18,129 nt of DNA from Nanobdellota archaeon (GCA_018901375.1 JAHIEP010000153.1:1-18129), one strand, 5' to 3'; numbered from the stretch's first letter, positions 6,030 through 12,818 are shown. The notes: generated by a model from the sequence alone, not told the origin. Numbers and translations are program-made.

Positions 6030-7580
6030 ATGAGACTTAACATAACAATCGGCGGCAAAGCAGGACAAGGCATAAACAAAGTCTCACAAATTCTATCAAA
6101 CGTCCTCGCTAAATATGGCTACTTCACATTCAACTACCGAGACTACCAATCCCTAATCCGAGGCGGCCACAACTTTAACACACTCTCAATCTCCGACGAA
6201 CCAATCGAATCCCACGACGCTAAAATAGACATCCTCGTAGCCCTAGACGAAAGAACAATCAAGACCCACAAACAATCCCTAAAGAAAAACGGAATCACGA
6301 TTCTCGGAGACCAATTCAAAAACCTAGGAAGAAATCAAAACGTCGCCCTAGCTGGCTCCCTAACAAAAGCACTAGGTATACCATTAGAAATTCTAGAAAA
6401 AGAAATCCAAGAACAATTCAAAGAATCAGCCGAAGCAATCAAAGCAACAGAAAAAGGTTTCGAATCAGAAAAAAAATTACACCATCTTAAAAAACTAAAA
6501 AACTCTCCAACAATTCTCTCCGGCTCTCAAGCAATCGCAATCGGAGCAATAAACTCAGGACTACAACTCTACGTCGCCTACCCAATGACCCCCGCAACAA
6601 ACGCAATGCACGAACTAGCCAAATTCCAAAAACCGACAACCGACAACCGACAACCGACAACCGACATTATAGTCTTCCAAGCCGAAAACGAAATCGCAGC
6701 AGCCTCGATGGCAATCGGTGCTTCATTCGCCGGCAAAAAAGTAATGACTGGAACCTCAGGTGGCGGCTTCGATTTAATGGGAGAAACATTATCACTCCAA
6801 GGAATTTCAGAAATCCCATTAACAGTTTACTTAGCCCAAAGAGCAGGTCCAGGAACCGGAGTCCCAACCTACACCGCACAAGCCGATCTAGACGTTGCAC
6901 TACGCTCAGGCCACGGAGAGTTCCCACGAATCGTCGTCGCACCAGGCAACCCAATCGAAACAATAGAAAAAACTTCCGAAGCACTTTTCTTAGCCGAAAA
7001 ATTCAAAACCCTATCAATAATATTATCAGACAAACATCTAGCAGAATCCGAATTTTCCTCGACGCTAAAACCCGCAAAAACTCCAAAGTTCAAAATAGAC
7101 AGACCAATCCCAGGAAAAGATTTAGTAAAAAATTCCTCTTACGAATCAGACGAACACGGAAACACAACCGAATCCTACACACTAACAGAACAAAACGTTA
7201 ACAAAAGAATCCAAAAATACAAAGATATAAAAGAATATATCCAAAATAATTTCGAAATGATAAAAACCCACGGAAACAAAAAATCTAAAAATCTAATCAT
7301 CGGATGGGGCTCAACTTCCGGAGCAATCAAAGACGCAATCAAAAACCTCGACGCCAAATTCCTCCAAGTCCTATATTGCAAACCACTATCTCCACAAATC
7401 AAAAAAGAAATAGAAAACGCCAACAAAGTAATTCTAGTAGAATGTAACGCCACCGGACAACTCGGAAGATTAATCCGAGAAAAAACCGGAATCAAAATTC
7501 ACAACAGATTATTAAAATACAATGGAAGACCCTTCCACTCCGATGAACTAAAAAATTTACTAATCCCAATGCTAAAATGA
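6030..7580 (+). CDS. korA: 2-oxoacid:ferredoxin oxidoreductase, fused gamma-alpha subunit
   Basis: A 516-residue subunit that with KorB oxidatively decarboxylates a 2-oxoacid to its acyl-CoA, reducing ferredoxin. Residues about 1-150 are the gamma domain (GGKAGQGI near the N-terminus, RGGHNFN). Next comes the pyrimidine-binding domain with YPMTP (Y184-P188), the counterpart of the family YPITP motif, followed by QAENEIAAASMAIGAS and GHGEFPRIVVAPG. The C-terminal domain includes the GWGSTSG and VECNATGQLG stretches. This gamma-alpha fusion with a separate beta is the archaeal two-subunit type; which 2-oxoacid is used (pyruvate, 2-oxoglutarate or branched-chain) cannot be told. Residues about 202-212 (PTTDNRQPTTD) come from a CCGACAA array and sit as an insertion after the YPMTP helix. 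The stop overlaps korB (ATGA). Confidence 0.92.
   Translation: MRLNITIGGKAGQGINKVSQILSNVLAKYGYFTFNYRDYQSLIRGGHNFNTLSISDEPIESHDAKIDILVALDERTIKTHKQSLKKNGITILGDQFKNLGRNQNVALAGSLTKALGIPLEILEKEIQEQFKESAEAIKATEKGFESEKKLHHLKKLKNSPTILSGSQAIAIGAINSGLQLYVAYPMTPATNAMHELAKFQKPTTDNRQPTTDIIVFQAENEIAAASMAIGASFAGKKVMTGTSGGGFDLMGETLSLQGISEIPLTVYLAQRAGPGTGVPTYTAQADLDVALRSGHGEFPRIVVAPGNPIETIEKTSEALFLAEKFKTLSIILSDKHLAESEFSSTLKPAKTPKFKIDRPIPGKDLVKNSSYESDEHGNTTESYTLTEQNVNKRIQKYKDIKEYIQNNFEMIKTHGNKKSKNLIIGWGSTSGAIKDAIKNLDAKFLQVLYCKPLSPQIKKEIENANKVILVECNATGQLGRLIREKTGIKIHNRLLKYNGRPFHSDELKNLLIPMLK
6633..6666. repeat. 7-nt array (CCGACAA)x5 inside korA
   Basis: Five units, the last with a terminal T. It is read in frame as PTTDNRQPTTD between conserved helices of the pyrimidine domain; homologues typically have a short loop there. 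Confidence 0.92.
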
Positions 7581-8551
7581 AAAACAAAAAAAACTCCGCC
7601 ACCGCGGGCGCAAGCCCTACTCACAGCGAAGCGAACTCGTCGACAAAGTCGACACTCACAGCGAAGCGAACTCCCAACGTCAGCGAACTGGGCACTTCTC
7701 AAGAAGTGACCTGGTGTCCCGGCTGCCCAAACCACATGATCCTAGCCGCAGTAAAACAAACAATCACAAATATAATAACACCACCGAACAACTCATCCGA
7801 CCAGCAAAGCGACCGACAAGCGAAGCGACCGACAAGCGAAGCGACCGACAAGTTATTACAAAAAGATTTTGTGATAACGACCGACATCGGCTGCCACGCA
7901 AAAATATTCGATTACCTAAACCTCTCAGGAATCTACTGCCTCCACGGACGTTCAATCCCGACGGCAATCGGAATAAAACTCGGAAACCCAAATCTAAAAG
8001 TCCTAACATTCGCAGGCGACGGCGCAGCCTACTCAGAAGGAATGTCCCACTTCATCCACGCATTCAAACACAACGCCGACATAACCCTAATCCTCCACGA
8101 CAACCAATCTTTCTCCCTAACTACCGGCCAACCAACTCCAACATCTCAACAAGGTTACATATCAAAAGCCTCACCACTCGGAACATTTACAAAACCCTTC
8201 AACCCAATCAAATTAGCATTAGCATCCAACGCAACCTTCGTCGCCCGAACAAACGCCCGAGACATCCCACACATGGTCGAAACATTCACAAAGGCAATCG
8301 CCCACAAAGGATTCTCATTCGTCGAAGTAATCCAAGACTGCCTAATATTCAACATCGAAGCAAACGGCAAAGACAAACTAATGTACAAAATCAAAGACAA
8401 CACCGACGTAAAAACCGCAGAAAAACTGGCCGACGAATTCGACTACAATTCCAAATCCGGAAAAATCCCAATCGGAATAATTTACCAATCAAACGAAAAA
8501 TCCCTCGAGGAAAAATGGCCCCAACTAATAAAACAAATGAACAAGGAATAA
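7577..8551 (+). CDS. korB: 2-oxoacid:ferredoxin oxidoreductase, beta (TPP-binding) subunit
   Basis: A 324-residue subunit carrying thiamine diphosphate and one [4Fe-4S] cluster. Likely cluster ligands are C47 and C50 (WCPGC), C106 (TTDIGC) and C255 (VIQDC). The TPP motif begins GDG (G147-G149) and ends at the HDNQSFSLTTGQ stretch. Residues about 8-44 are unlike the family: they are translated from six tiny hairpins immediately before the conserved VTWCPGC. A second, in-frame repeat insertion (about residues 74-93, SDRQAKRPTSEATDK) separates the first helix from the KDFVITTDIGC strand. Both insertions preserve frame, and every catalytic motif is intact, so the enzyme is expected to be active. 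ATG 7577 overlaps the korA stop. Confidence 0.92.
   Translation: MKNKKNSATAGASPTHSEANSSTKSTLTAKRTPNVSELGTSQEVTWCPGCPNHMILAAVKQTITNIITPPNNSSDQQSDRQAKRPTSEATDKLLQKDFVITTDIGCHAKIFDYLNLSGIYCLHGRSIPTAIGIKLGNPNLKVLTFAGDGAAYSEGMSHFIHAFKHNADITLILHDNQSFSLTTGQPTPTSQQGYISKASPLGTFTKPFNPIKLALASNATFVARTNARDIPHMVETFTKAIAHKGFSFVEVIQDCLIFNIEANGKDKLMYKIKDNTDVKTAEKLADEFDYNSKSGKIPIGIIYQSNEKSLEEKWPQLIKQMNKE
7606..7708. repeat. String of six mini-hairpins in the korB N-terminal coding region
   Basis: In order: GGGC-GCAA-GCCC (7606-7617); GCGAAGC (7626-7632); GTCGAC-AAA-GTCGAC (7639-7653); GCGAAGC (7661-7667); CAG-CGAA-CTG (7681-7690); and CACTTCT-CA-AGAAGTG (7693-7708). The linker ACTCACA precedes both GCGAAGC copies. 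All loops are 2-4 nt. Confidence 0.93.
7799..7852. repeat. 16-nt GCGAAGC array inside korB
   Basis: A short first unit (GACCAGCAAAGC), two exact GACCGACAAGCGAAGC units (7811-7826, 7827-7842) and a partial unit. It is an in-frame insertion between the CxxC helix and the TTDIGC strand. Confidence 0.93.
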
Positions 8552-8552
8552 A

Positions 8553-9050
8553 ATGAATAAATATCCAATCGTAGGTTACGGCAGTCTCCTCTCGCATTCT
8601 TCACTTAGAGAAACTATCAAAGACAAAAGATTCCAAAAAATCCTAGTCAAAGGCTACAAAAGAATTTTCAATTTAATCGACGGCAAAACAGACATTCTAA
8701 ACCTGGAAAAATCAAAAACAGATCACTTCAACGCCATCCTATTTTACGTAAACGACGAAGAGCTAAAAAAACTAAAACTAAGAGAAGATGAATACAATTT
8801 AGAAAAGGTAGACGTCTTCGACTTCACAACCAAAGAAAAAATATCCGAAGCCTACATCTCCATAGATTATATCATCGACATAGACTCCGGAAAAAAACAA
8901 CCCAACAAAGAATACTTCACCCTCTGCCGCTCCGCCGCCTACGAACTAGGAAACGACTTCGGAAAATACTGGGACGAAACAACCTACACCTCCAGCAACG
9001 AGAAAATCACAAACTGGATAAAGAAAAACAAAGAATACGACAAGCTATAA
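8553..9050 (+). CDS. Gamma-glutamylcyclotransferase-like (GGCT/AIG2 fold) protein
   Basis: A 165-residue protein. The N-terminal VGYGSLLS (YGSLL at residues 9-13) is the substrate-cradle motif of the GGCT/AIG2 fold, and LKLREDEYN (about residues 74-82) supplies a candidate catalytic glutamate, E78 or E80. The family releases 5-oxoproline from gamma-glutamyl amines or peptides; the substrate here is unknown. ATG 8553 follows the korB stop by 1 nt and has AAGGA upstream, so it is cotranscribed with korAB. A T8 run at 9103-9110, within the convergent neighbour, is the first plausible terminator. Confidence 0.72.
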   Translation: MNKYPIVGYGSLLSHSSLRETIKDKRFQKILVKGYKRIFNLIDGKTDILNLEKSKTDHFNAILFYVNDEELKKLKLREDEYNLEKVDVFDFTTKEKISEAYISIDYIIDIDSGKKQPNKEYFTLCRSAAYELGNDFGKYWDETTYTSSNEKITNWIKKNKEYDKL

Positions 9051-9072
9051 ATTTATTAGAACATAAAACTCC

Positions 9073-9519
9073 TCAGTATTCTTCCAAAGCTTTCTTAATT
9101 TCTTTTTTTTTAGCCTCCTCTACCAACTCACTACTACTTCTAATTTTCTCCCCCATCCCATCCATCATCGCTATTCCCAACTCTCTACAAACAACAGCCT
9201 CAGGAACTTCCCCTTGATGTCTATCTCCCCCATTAGCAAAAATATGTGGATTAATCGCTCGCAAACTTTCACAAACAGAACAATCCTTATCTATGCTCAA
9301 AAAAACCTCGTCGACAAACCCAAGCTCTCGAATAATTTTAACCCTATCTTCCTCATGCATAAAATTAAACCCCTTCTTCAAATGAGCCTGAACATCATTA
9401 TTAACAATCACAATCAACTTATGTCCAAGCTCTTTACTCATCTTCATATACTCAATATGCCCAACATGCAACGGGTCAAAATATCCCGAAACAACAACAA
9501 CCTTTTCTTCTTCGCTCAT
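9073..9519 (-). CDS. Cytidylyltransferase-like nucleotidyltransferase (HxGH family)
   Basis: About 148 residues forming one Rossmann-like nucleotidyltransferase domain. GYFDPLHVGHIEY contains the HxGH nucleotide-binding motif (H18, G20, H21), and the C-terminal KIRSSSELV is in the place of the second ISSTxx-like motif. FANGGDRHQGEVPEA is typical of members close to glycerol-3-phosphate cytidylyltransferase and the heptose-phosphate adenylyltransferase domain. It probably transfers CMP or AMP to a phosphorylated sugar, alcohol or cofactor; the substrate is not readable. ATG 9519 is preferred over TTG 9525 by TATA spacing (TATTTAATAA, 9550-9541), although GAGAGG lies slightly closer to the TTG. 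It converges with the korAB operon, 22 nt apart. Confidence 0.8.
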   Translation of the reverse strand: MSEEEKVVVVSGYFDPLHVGHIEYMKMSKELGHKLIVIVNNDVQAHLKKGFNFMHEEDRVKIIRELGFVDEVFLSIDKDCSVCESLRAINPHIFANGGDRHQGEVPEAVVCRELGIAMMDGMGEKIRSSSELVEEAKKKEIKKALEEY

Positions 9520-9540
9520 AAACAAAACAACCTCTCAGTA

Positions 9541-9550
9541 TTATTAAATA
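9541..9550 (-). promoter_or_regulatory. TATA box of the nucleotidyltransferase gene
   Basis: TATTTAATAA on the minus strand, centred about 27 nt before ATG 9519. Confidence 0.45.
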
Positions 9551-9579
9551 TTTCCTTCAAAACCCCACCCAAACCAACC

Positions 9580-9936
9580 CTAAGCAGCCTCGGACTTTGC
9601 CCTGCCCAGGAAAAGAACATTATACCATTTACTATCATACTTCTCATCTAACTGCCTAATTCTACTCCTAGTTATTTCCGCATGATACGAATCATCACCC
9701 CTCTCAGAATATTCCACCGCCTTCTTGAAGTAATCCCTTTTAGTATCATAATCAGAACTCCTTACTGCCAACCCAAAAAGAGCCCTCGAAACAATCCTAT
9801 GGTCCCCCACCTCTTTCCCAAAATCAACAGCCCGCCTAAAAATCTCCTTAGCCTTTTCATCCTTCACCACTCCATCCAACTCACAGTCCTCCAACTTTTC
9901 CACCAACCTTTCTCTATCCCTCTCCTCTTTCTTCAT
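9580..9936 (-). CDS. Small helical (TPR-like) protein, unknown function
   Basis: A 118-residue, very charged protein, almost entirely helix-compatible. Residues about 28-95 read like two TPR-type helical hairpins (EKAKEIFRRAVDFGKEVGD, RDYFKKAVEYSERGDD). There is no signal peptide and no membrane segment. It is the last gene of the VapBC-TatD operon: its ATG overlaps the tatD stop (ATGA), so translation is coupled. A scaffold role for a partner protein is plausible but not shown. Confidence 0.65.
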   Translation of the reverse strand: MKKEERDRERLVEKLEDCELDGVVKDEKAKEIFRRAVDFGKEVGDHRIVSRALFGLAVRSSDYDTKRDYFKKAVEYSERGDDSYHAEITRSRIRQLDEKYDSKWYNVLFLGRAKSEAA

Positions 9937-10745
9937 AAATTAAACACCCTCAAAAAATTCTCATACACAGCCCTACCAACCTCCTCAACACCCAACCCCT
10001 TAATCCGAGCAATCTCTTTCAAGGTAACCAAAACATTCGCAGGCTCATTCCTCTCACCAGCGACGGGAGAATTATAAGGAGCATCCGTCTCAGTCAACAA
10101 CTGCTCCAAAGGAACCATCTCAACCAACATCTTAAAATGCAACAACCTCGTAATATTCGGCGGCACACTAAAACTATACCCCAACTCGACACCTCGCTTA
10201 ATCAATTTTTTATTCCCATGAAAACAATGCAATACTACATTCATACAACCAGCTTCCGACAAAATCTCAATACAATCCGCCTCAGCCTTCCGAGTATGAA
10301 CAACAACCGCCTTCCCCAACTCTTTAACGACCCCAAGAATCTTCCTAAAATTCCCTCGCTGTTTTTCCTTTAACTCGTCGCTACCTTTAACTTCCTCGTC
10401 GGCAAAATCCAAACCAACCTCCCCAATAGCCAAACACTCAGAAGCATGCTCCCGAATCCAATCCAACTCCTCATCCAAATCAAAAACCTCGACCTCTCTC
10501 AAATCCGATTCCTCCGACGACATCTTCAAATCCGAAGCAATACAATCAATCGGAAAAAGCCCAAACGAACATTTCATAACAGAATCCAAATCACACATCT
10601 CAAGCACTCGGCGATTCGTCGCAGGATTAACCCCACTATTAACAACGACCTCCCCACCAGCCTCCTTAAATCTCTCAATAACTTCCTCAATATCCTCATC
10701 AAACCGAGAACTTTCCAAATGTGCATGGACATCAACTAACTTCAT
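9933..10745 (-). CDS. tatD: TatD-family metal-dependent hydrolase (DNase)
   Basis: A 270-residue TIM-barrel amidohydrolase. Metal ligands in expected order: H7 and H9 (VDVHAHL), E109 (AIGEVGLD), H150 (VVHTRKA), H173 (VLHCFHG) and D221 (TETDAPY). TatD proteins are Mg-dependent 3'-5' exonucleases/DNases implicated in repair and DNA turnover; some members act on D-aminoacyl-tRNA. All key residues are present. The start overlaps the stop of the upstream PIN gene (ATGA), and its stop overlaps the next gene. Linkage of a nuclease to a PIN toxin pair may be simple operon packing. Confidence 0.92.
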   Translation of the reverse strand: MKLVDVHAHLESSRFDEDIEEVIERFKEAGGEVVVNSGVNPATNRRVLEMCDLDSVMKCSFGLFPIDCIASDLKMSSEESDLREVEVFDLDEELDWIREHASECLAIGEVGLDFADEEVKGSDELKEKQRGNFRKILGVVKELGKAVVVHTRKAEADCIEILSEAGCMNVVLHCFHGNKKLIKRGVELGYSFSVPPNITRLLHFKMLVEMVPLEQLLTETDAPYNSPVAGERNEPANVLVTLKEIARIKGLGVEEVGRAVYENFLRVFNL

Positions 10746-11149
10746 AATAATCTTACAAACTCCTCCGTATTATAAACTTTAACCCTATCCTGTTTTTTAA
10801 AATGTTTATCATCACTCCAAATAGGACAACCAAATTTTAAAGCAGTCACAATAAATACAGAATCATCCAAATCAATCCCCCTCATTATCTCCTCAGCTTC
10901 TTCTCTCTTATCAACAACAACCTCAACAGAAATAACCTTAACATATTTCAACAGCCTCAATAAAATCTTATTAAATTCAAACTCTCCATATAATCCTTTC
11001 TTCATAATTTCTTTCTTATGATTATAAATCTCATCCAACTCAAAATCAGGAAACAAATAATTCATTCTAAAATCCATCAATAACTTTCTGATAAACGAAT
11101 CCATAATCAAGGCAGCAATAAAAATATTTGTATCAACGACGATATTCAT
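10742..11149 (-). CDS. vapC: PIN-domain ribonuclease, VapC-like toxin
   Basis: A 135-residue PIN domain: VVDTN at the N-terminus (D6), an acidic residue in the second helix region (E40), D95/D96 (GIDLDDSVFIVTALKFG) and the terminal acidic pair in WSDDKHF. Complete VapC-type PIN proteins cut RNA, often tRNA or rRNA, and are held inactive by a VapB partner. The adjacent upstream antitoxin-like gene overlaps this start by 17 nt, the usual VapBC arrangement. It could instead be a solitary RNA-processing PIN protein, but the partner makes toxin more likely. Confidence 0.85.
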   Translation of the reverse strand: MNIVVDTNIFIAALIMDSFIRKLLMDFRMNYLFPDFELDEIYNHKKEIMKKGLYGEFEFNKILLRLLKYVKVISVEVVVDKREEAEEIMRGIDLDDSVFIVTALKFGCPIWSDDKHFKKQDRVKVYNTEEFVRLL

Positions 11150-11363
11150 TAAATTTCTTAGCAGCAGACCTTTTTATCTTTTCACTTATCTCATCTACAT
11201 CTTTCTTAGTCAATTTACTCTTACTACAAATCTTATTCATAGTTTCCAAATCCTCAATTCTCTCAATGATGGCCCGACGAGCAACCTCACTCCACCTAAC
11301 ATCACTCATCATCTTCATCTTAGCATGAACTTCATCCGTAACCGCAAACGTAACATTAACCAT
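11133..11363 (-). CDS. vapB: VapB-like antitoxin, ribbon-helix-helix type
   Basis: A 76-residue basic protein. VNVTFAVTDEVHAKMKMMSDVRWSEVARRAIIERIEDLE fits a ribbon-helix-helix DNA-binding fold (strand, helix, turn, helix), followed by a charged C-terminal tail that would wrap the PIN toxin. It is the first gene of a four-gene operon with vapC, tatD and a helical protein. Its promoter carries two copies of an 11-nt repeat, a good candidate for autoregulatory binding. Confidence 0.8.
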   Translation of the reverse strand: MVNVTFAVTDEVHAKMKMMSDVRWSEVARRAIIERIEDLETMNKICSKSKLTKKDVDEISEKIKRSAAKKFNEYRR

Positions 11364-11393
11364 ACTTATTTAAGAAAAATAACTTATTTAAGT
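11364..11393 (-). promoter_or_regulatory. vapB promoter with duplicated operator-like repeat
   Basis: ACTTATTTAAG occurs at 11364-11374 and 11382-11392, an 18-nt start-to-start period. The distal copy extends to ACTTA-TT-TAAGT, half-palindromic, and is at the TATA position (centre 25 nt from ATG 11363). The proximal copy covers the initiation site. This suits repression by the RHH antitoxin complex. Confidence 0.5.
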
Positions 11394-11414
11394 CTTTCTA
11401 AAAAACCAATAACA

Positions 11415-11422
11415 TTTAATAA
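11415..11422 (+). promoter_or_regulatory. TATA box of the 85-aa membrane protein gene
   Basis: TTTAATAA is centred about 26 nt before ATG 11444. Confidence 0.5.
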
Positions 11423-11443
11423 CGTCCACCAATAATAAACCCT

Positions 11444-11701
11444 ATGTCAACATTACCTACCATCTACTATCTACTATCTACCCTCTTAGGAGTCCCCCTA
11501 GGCTACCTCCTATCCCAAACCACCCACGACGAAAAACCAATCTACCAAAAATATTTCCCAACCCTCCTCTGGCTCCTAGCAATATTATCAGTCATCTTCA
11601 CTCTATTACCAATTGTCTATTCCCCATTACCTTGGGCAGTACCCACAGCCCTAACGACAATCTTCCTACTCATAACAACCCTAACCTGGCAAAAAGCATA
11701 A
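11444..11701 (+). CDS. Small membrane protein, 85 aa (hypothetical)
   Basis: Three hydrophobic segments: about residues 5-22 (IYYLLSTLLGVPLGYLL), 38-58 (LLWLLAILSVIFTLLPIVY) and 62-81 (WAVPTALTTIFLLITTLTW). A short charged loop (THDEKPIYQKY) lies between the first and second. I do not recognise a family. The first segment is encoded by a 7-nt tandem array (11457-11484), so repeat DNA contributes to a membrane helix. It is preceded by a leaderless-type promoter and followed 30 nt later by the dph5 leader ORF. Confidence 0.65.
   Translation: MSTLPTIYYLLSTLLGVPLGYLLSQTTHDEKPIYQKYFPTLLWLLAILSVIFTLLPIVYSPLPWAVPTALTTIFLLITTLTWQKA
11457..11484. repeat. 7-nt array (CTACTAT family)x4 in a membrane-protein gene
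   Basis: CTACCAT, CTACTAT, CTACTAT, CTACCCT. It is read in frame inside the first hydrophobic segment. Confidence 0.85.
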
Positions 11702-11703
11702 TC

Positions 11704-11709
11704 TTAAAA
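11704..11709 (+). promoter_or_regulatory. TATA-like box for the dph5 leader ORF
   Basis: TTAAAA is centred 25-26 nt before ATG 11732. By the spacing seen throughout the window, initiation falls at the leader ORF, about 114 nt before the dph5 ATG. Confidence 0.4.
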
Positions 11710-11731
11710 CCATAATTTTTCTAAAAATATT

Positions 11732-11842
11732 ATGAAATTAAACAAAACAATCCGAAACGAGCGCCAGCGAGCCACTATCAGCGAAGCGGACTATCAGCGA
11801 AGCGGACTATCAGCGAAGCGGACTATCAGCGAAGCGGACTAA
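11732..11842 (+). CDS. 36-codon leader ORF before dph5, encoded by GCGAAGC array
   Basis: ATG 11732 opens a frame through all four 16-nt repeat units and stops at TAA 11840-11842, leaving 3 nt (TTT) before dph5 ATG 11846. It is in frame with dph5. Because 16 is not a multiple of 3, each unit is read differently, yet no stop occurs until GGACTAA. The peptide ends TISEAD, as in the korA leader. The layout (hairpin, 10 nt, ATG) is identical to korA. No proteomic evidence is available from sequence alone. Confidence 0.5.
   Translation: MKLNKTIRNERQRATISEADYQRSGLSAKRTISEAD
11762..11837. repeat. 16-nt array (ACTATCAGCGAAGCGG)x4 upstream of dph5
   Basis: Four identical units (11774-11837), each with GCGAAGC, preceded by a small CGC-CA-GCG hairpin (11762-11769). 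Confidence 0.96.
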
Positions 11843-11845
11843 TTT

Positions 11846-12628
11846 ATGACATTCTACCTAATCGGACTAGGCATGACAGAAAACTCCCTAACAGCCGAAA
11901 CTCTAGAAATTCTAAAACAAGCCGACAAAATCTACCTAGAAAACTACACCATAAACTTCCCCTACGACATAAAAAACCTATTACCTAATATCTATAACCT
12001 AATACCTCTTTCAAGAGAAAGCGTAGAATCAGAAGAAATCCTACAAGAAGCCAAACAAAAAAACATCGCCCTCCTAGTCTACGGCGACGCCCTCTCTGCA
12101 ACAACCCACATCCAACTAATCCTCTCCGCAAAAAAACAAAACATCCCCTACAAAATTTTCCACAACGCCTCAATCCTAACCACCGTCGCTGAAACCGGAC
12201 TCCAACTCTACAAATTCGGAAAAACAACATCAATGCCAAACTGGACCGAACACACAAACAAACCAACCTCCTTCGCCAACTACATAAAACAGAACCAATC
12301 AATCCAAGCCCACACCCTAATCCTAACCGACATAGGACTAGAAATCAAAGACGCAATCAACCAACTAAAACAATCTTGCGATACTCTCCCAGAAAAAATC
12401 ATAGCCCTATCAAACGCCGGAACCGATAACCAAAAAATATTCTACGACACCCCAGACAACCTCGCCAAACTCAACTCGAAAACTGACACACTCAAACACT
12501 CAAACACTAACACGCTGCAAATGCAAAACATTTACCTGCCTTTCTGCCTAATCATTCCAAGCAACCTAAACCACACCGAAAAAGAATTCCTAAAAATATT
12601 AAAACCTAAAACAAACCCCAATATATAA
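11846..12628 (+). CDS. dph5: Diphthine synthase (diphthamide biosynthesis methyltransferase)
   Basis: A 260-residue SAM-dependent methyltransferase of the tetrapyrrole-methylase fold that methylates the modified histidine of elongation factor 2. It begins MTFYLIGLGM, the usual start of the family, and has YGDALSATTH (G80-H88) for SAM binding. Conserved stretches HNASILTTVAETGLQLYKFG and LTDIGLEIKDA match archaeal and eukaryotic Dph5. Length is normal. An 8-nt repeat (12489-12512) encodes TDTLKHSNTNTL in the C-terminal domain before the final strands. It has no Shine-Dalgarno of its own and probably depends on the upstream leader ORF. Confidence 0.93.
   Translation: MTFYLIGLGMTENSLTAETLEILKQADKIYLENYTINFPYDIKNLLPNIYNLIPLSRESVESEEILQEAKQKNIALLVYGDALSATTHIQLILSAKKQNIPYKIFHNASILTTVAETGLQLYKFGKTTSMPNWTEHTNKPTSFANYIKQNQSIQAHTLILTDIGLEIKDAINQLKQSCDTLPEKIIALSNAGTDNQKIFYDTPDNLAKLNSKTDTLKHSNTNTLQMQNIYLPFCLIIPSNLNHTEKEFLKILKPKTNPNI
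12489..12512. repeat. 8-nt array (CACTCAAA)x3 inside dph5
   Basis: CACTCAAA, CACTCAAA, CACTAACA; read in frame in a surface-like Thr/Asn/Lys stretch. Confidence 0.75.
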
Positions 12629-12679
12629 AACTAACTTCCTAAATCCTCCCCAAACATTTCTCCCCATATCCGAACAATT

Positions 12680-12768
12680 CATGACCCCCTCGTGGCATTA
12701 CCAAACTTTTTGTTTAGCGTCTAGCGACCTTTCGGACGAAGCGAACGCGCCGAAAGGTAAACAAAAAA
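12680..12768. repeat. ~88-bp nested-hairpin intergenic element, copy B
   Basis: Outer stem 12707-12716 with 12758-12767 and inner stem 12728-12735 with 12750-12757, identical in sequence to copy A. Differences fall in the bulge (GCGTCTAGCGA) and the apical loop (14 nt, GCGAACGCG in place of GCGAAGCG). Confidence 0.92.
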
Positions 12769-12782
12769 TCACTAAGCCAAAT

Positions 12783-12810
12783 CCTAACAACTAACACCCA
12801 ATCTCTAACA
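12783..12810. repeat. 7-nt array of the CCTAACA family
   Basis: CCTAACA, ACTAACA, CCCAATC, TCTAACA. It follows element copy B as a related array follows copy A. Confidence 0.75.
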
Positions 12811-12818
12811 CCCAGTTC

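Noticed and set aside
7714..8556. 280-codon open frame on the + strand overlapping korB
   Set aside because: Arg/Asn/Pro-rich shadow of korB caused by the same composition; KorB has all family motifs.
11774..11837. CRISPR array
   Set aside because: The 16-nt units are contiguous and nearly identical with no unique spacers, and no cas gene is present.
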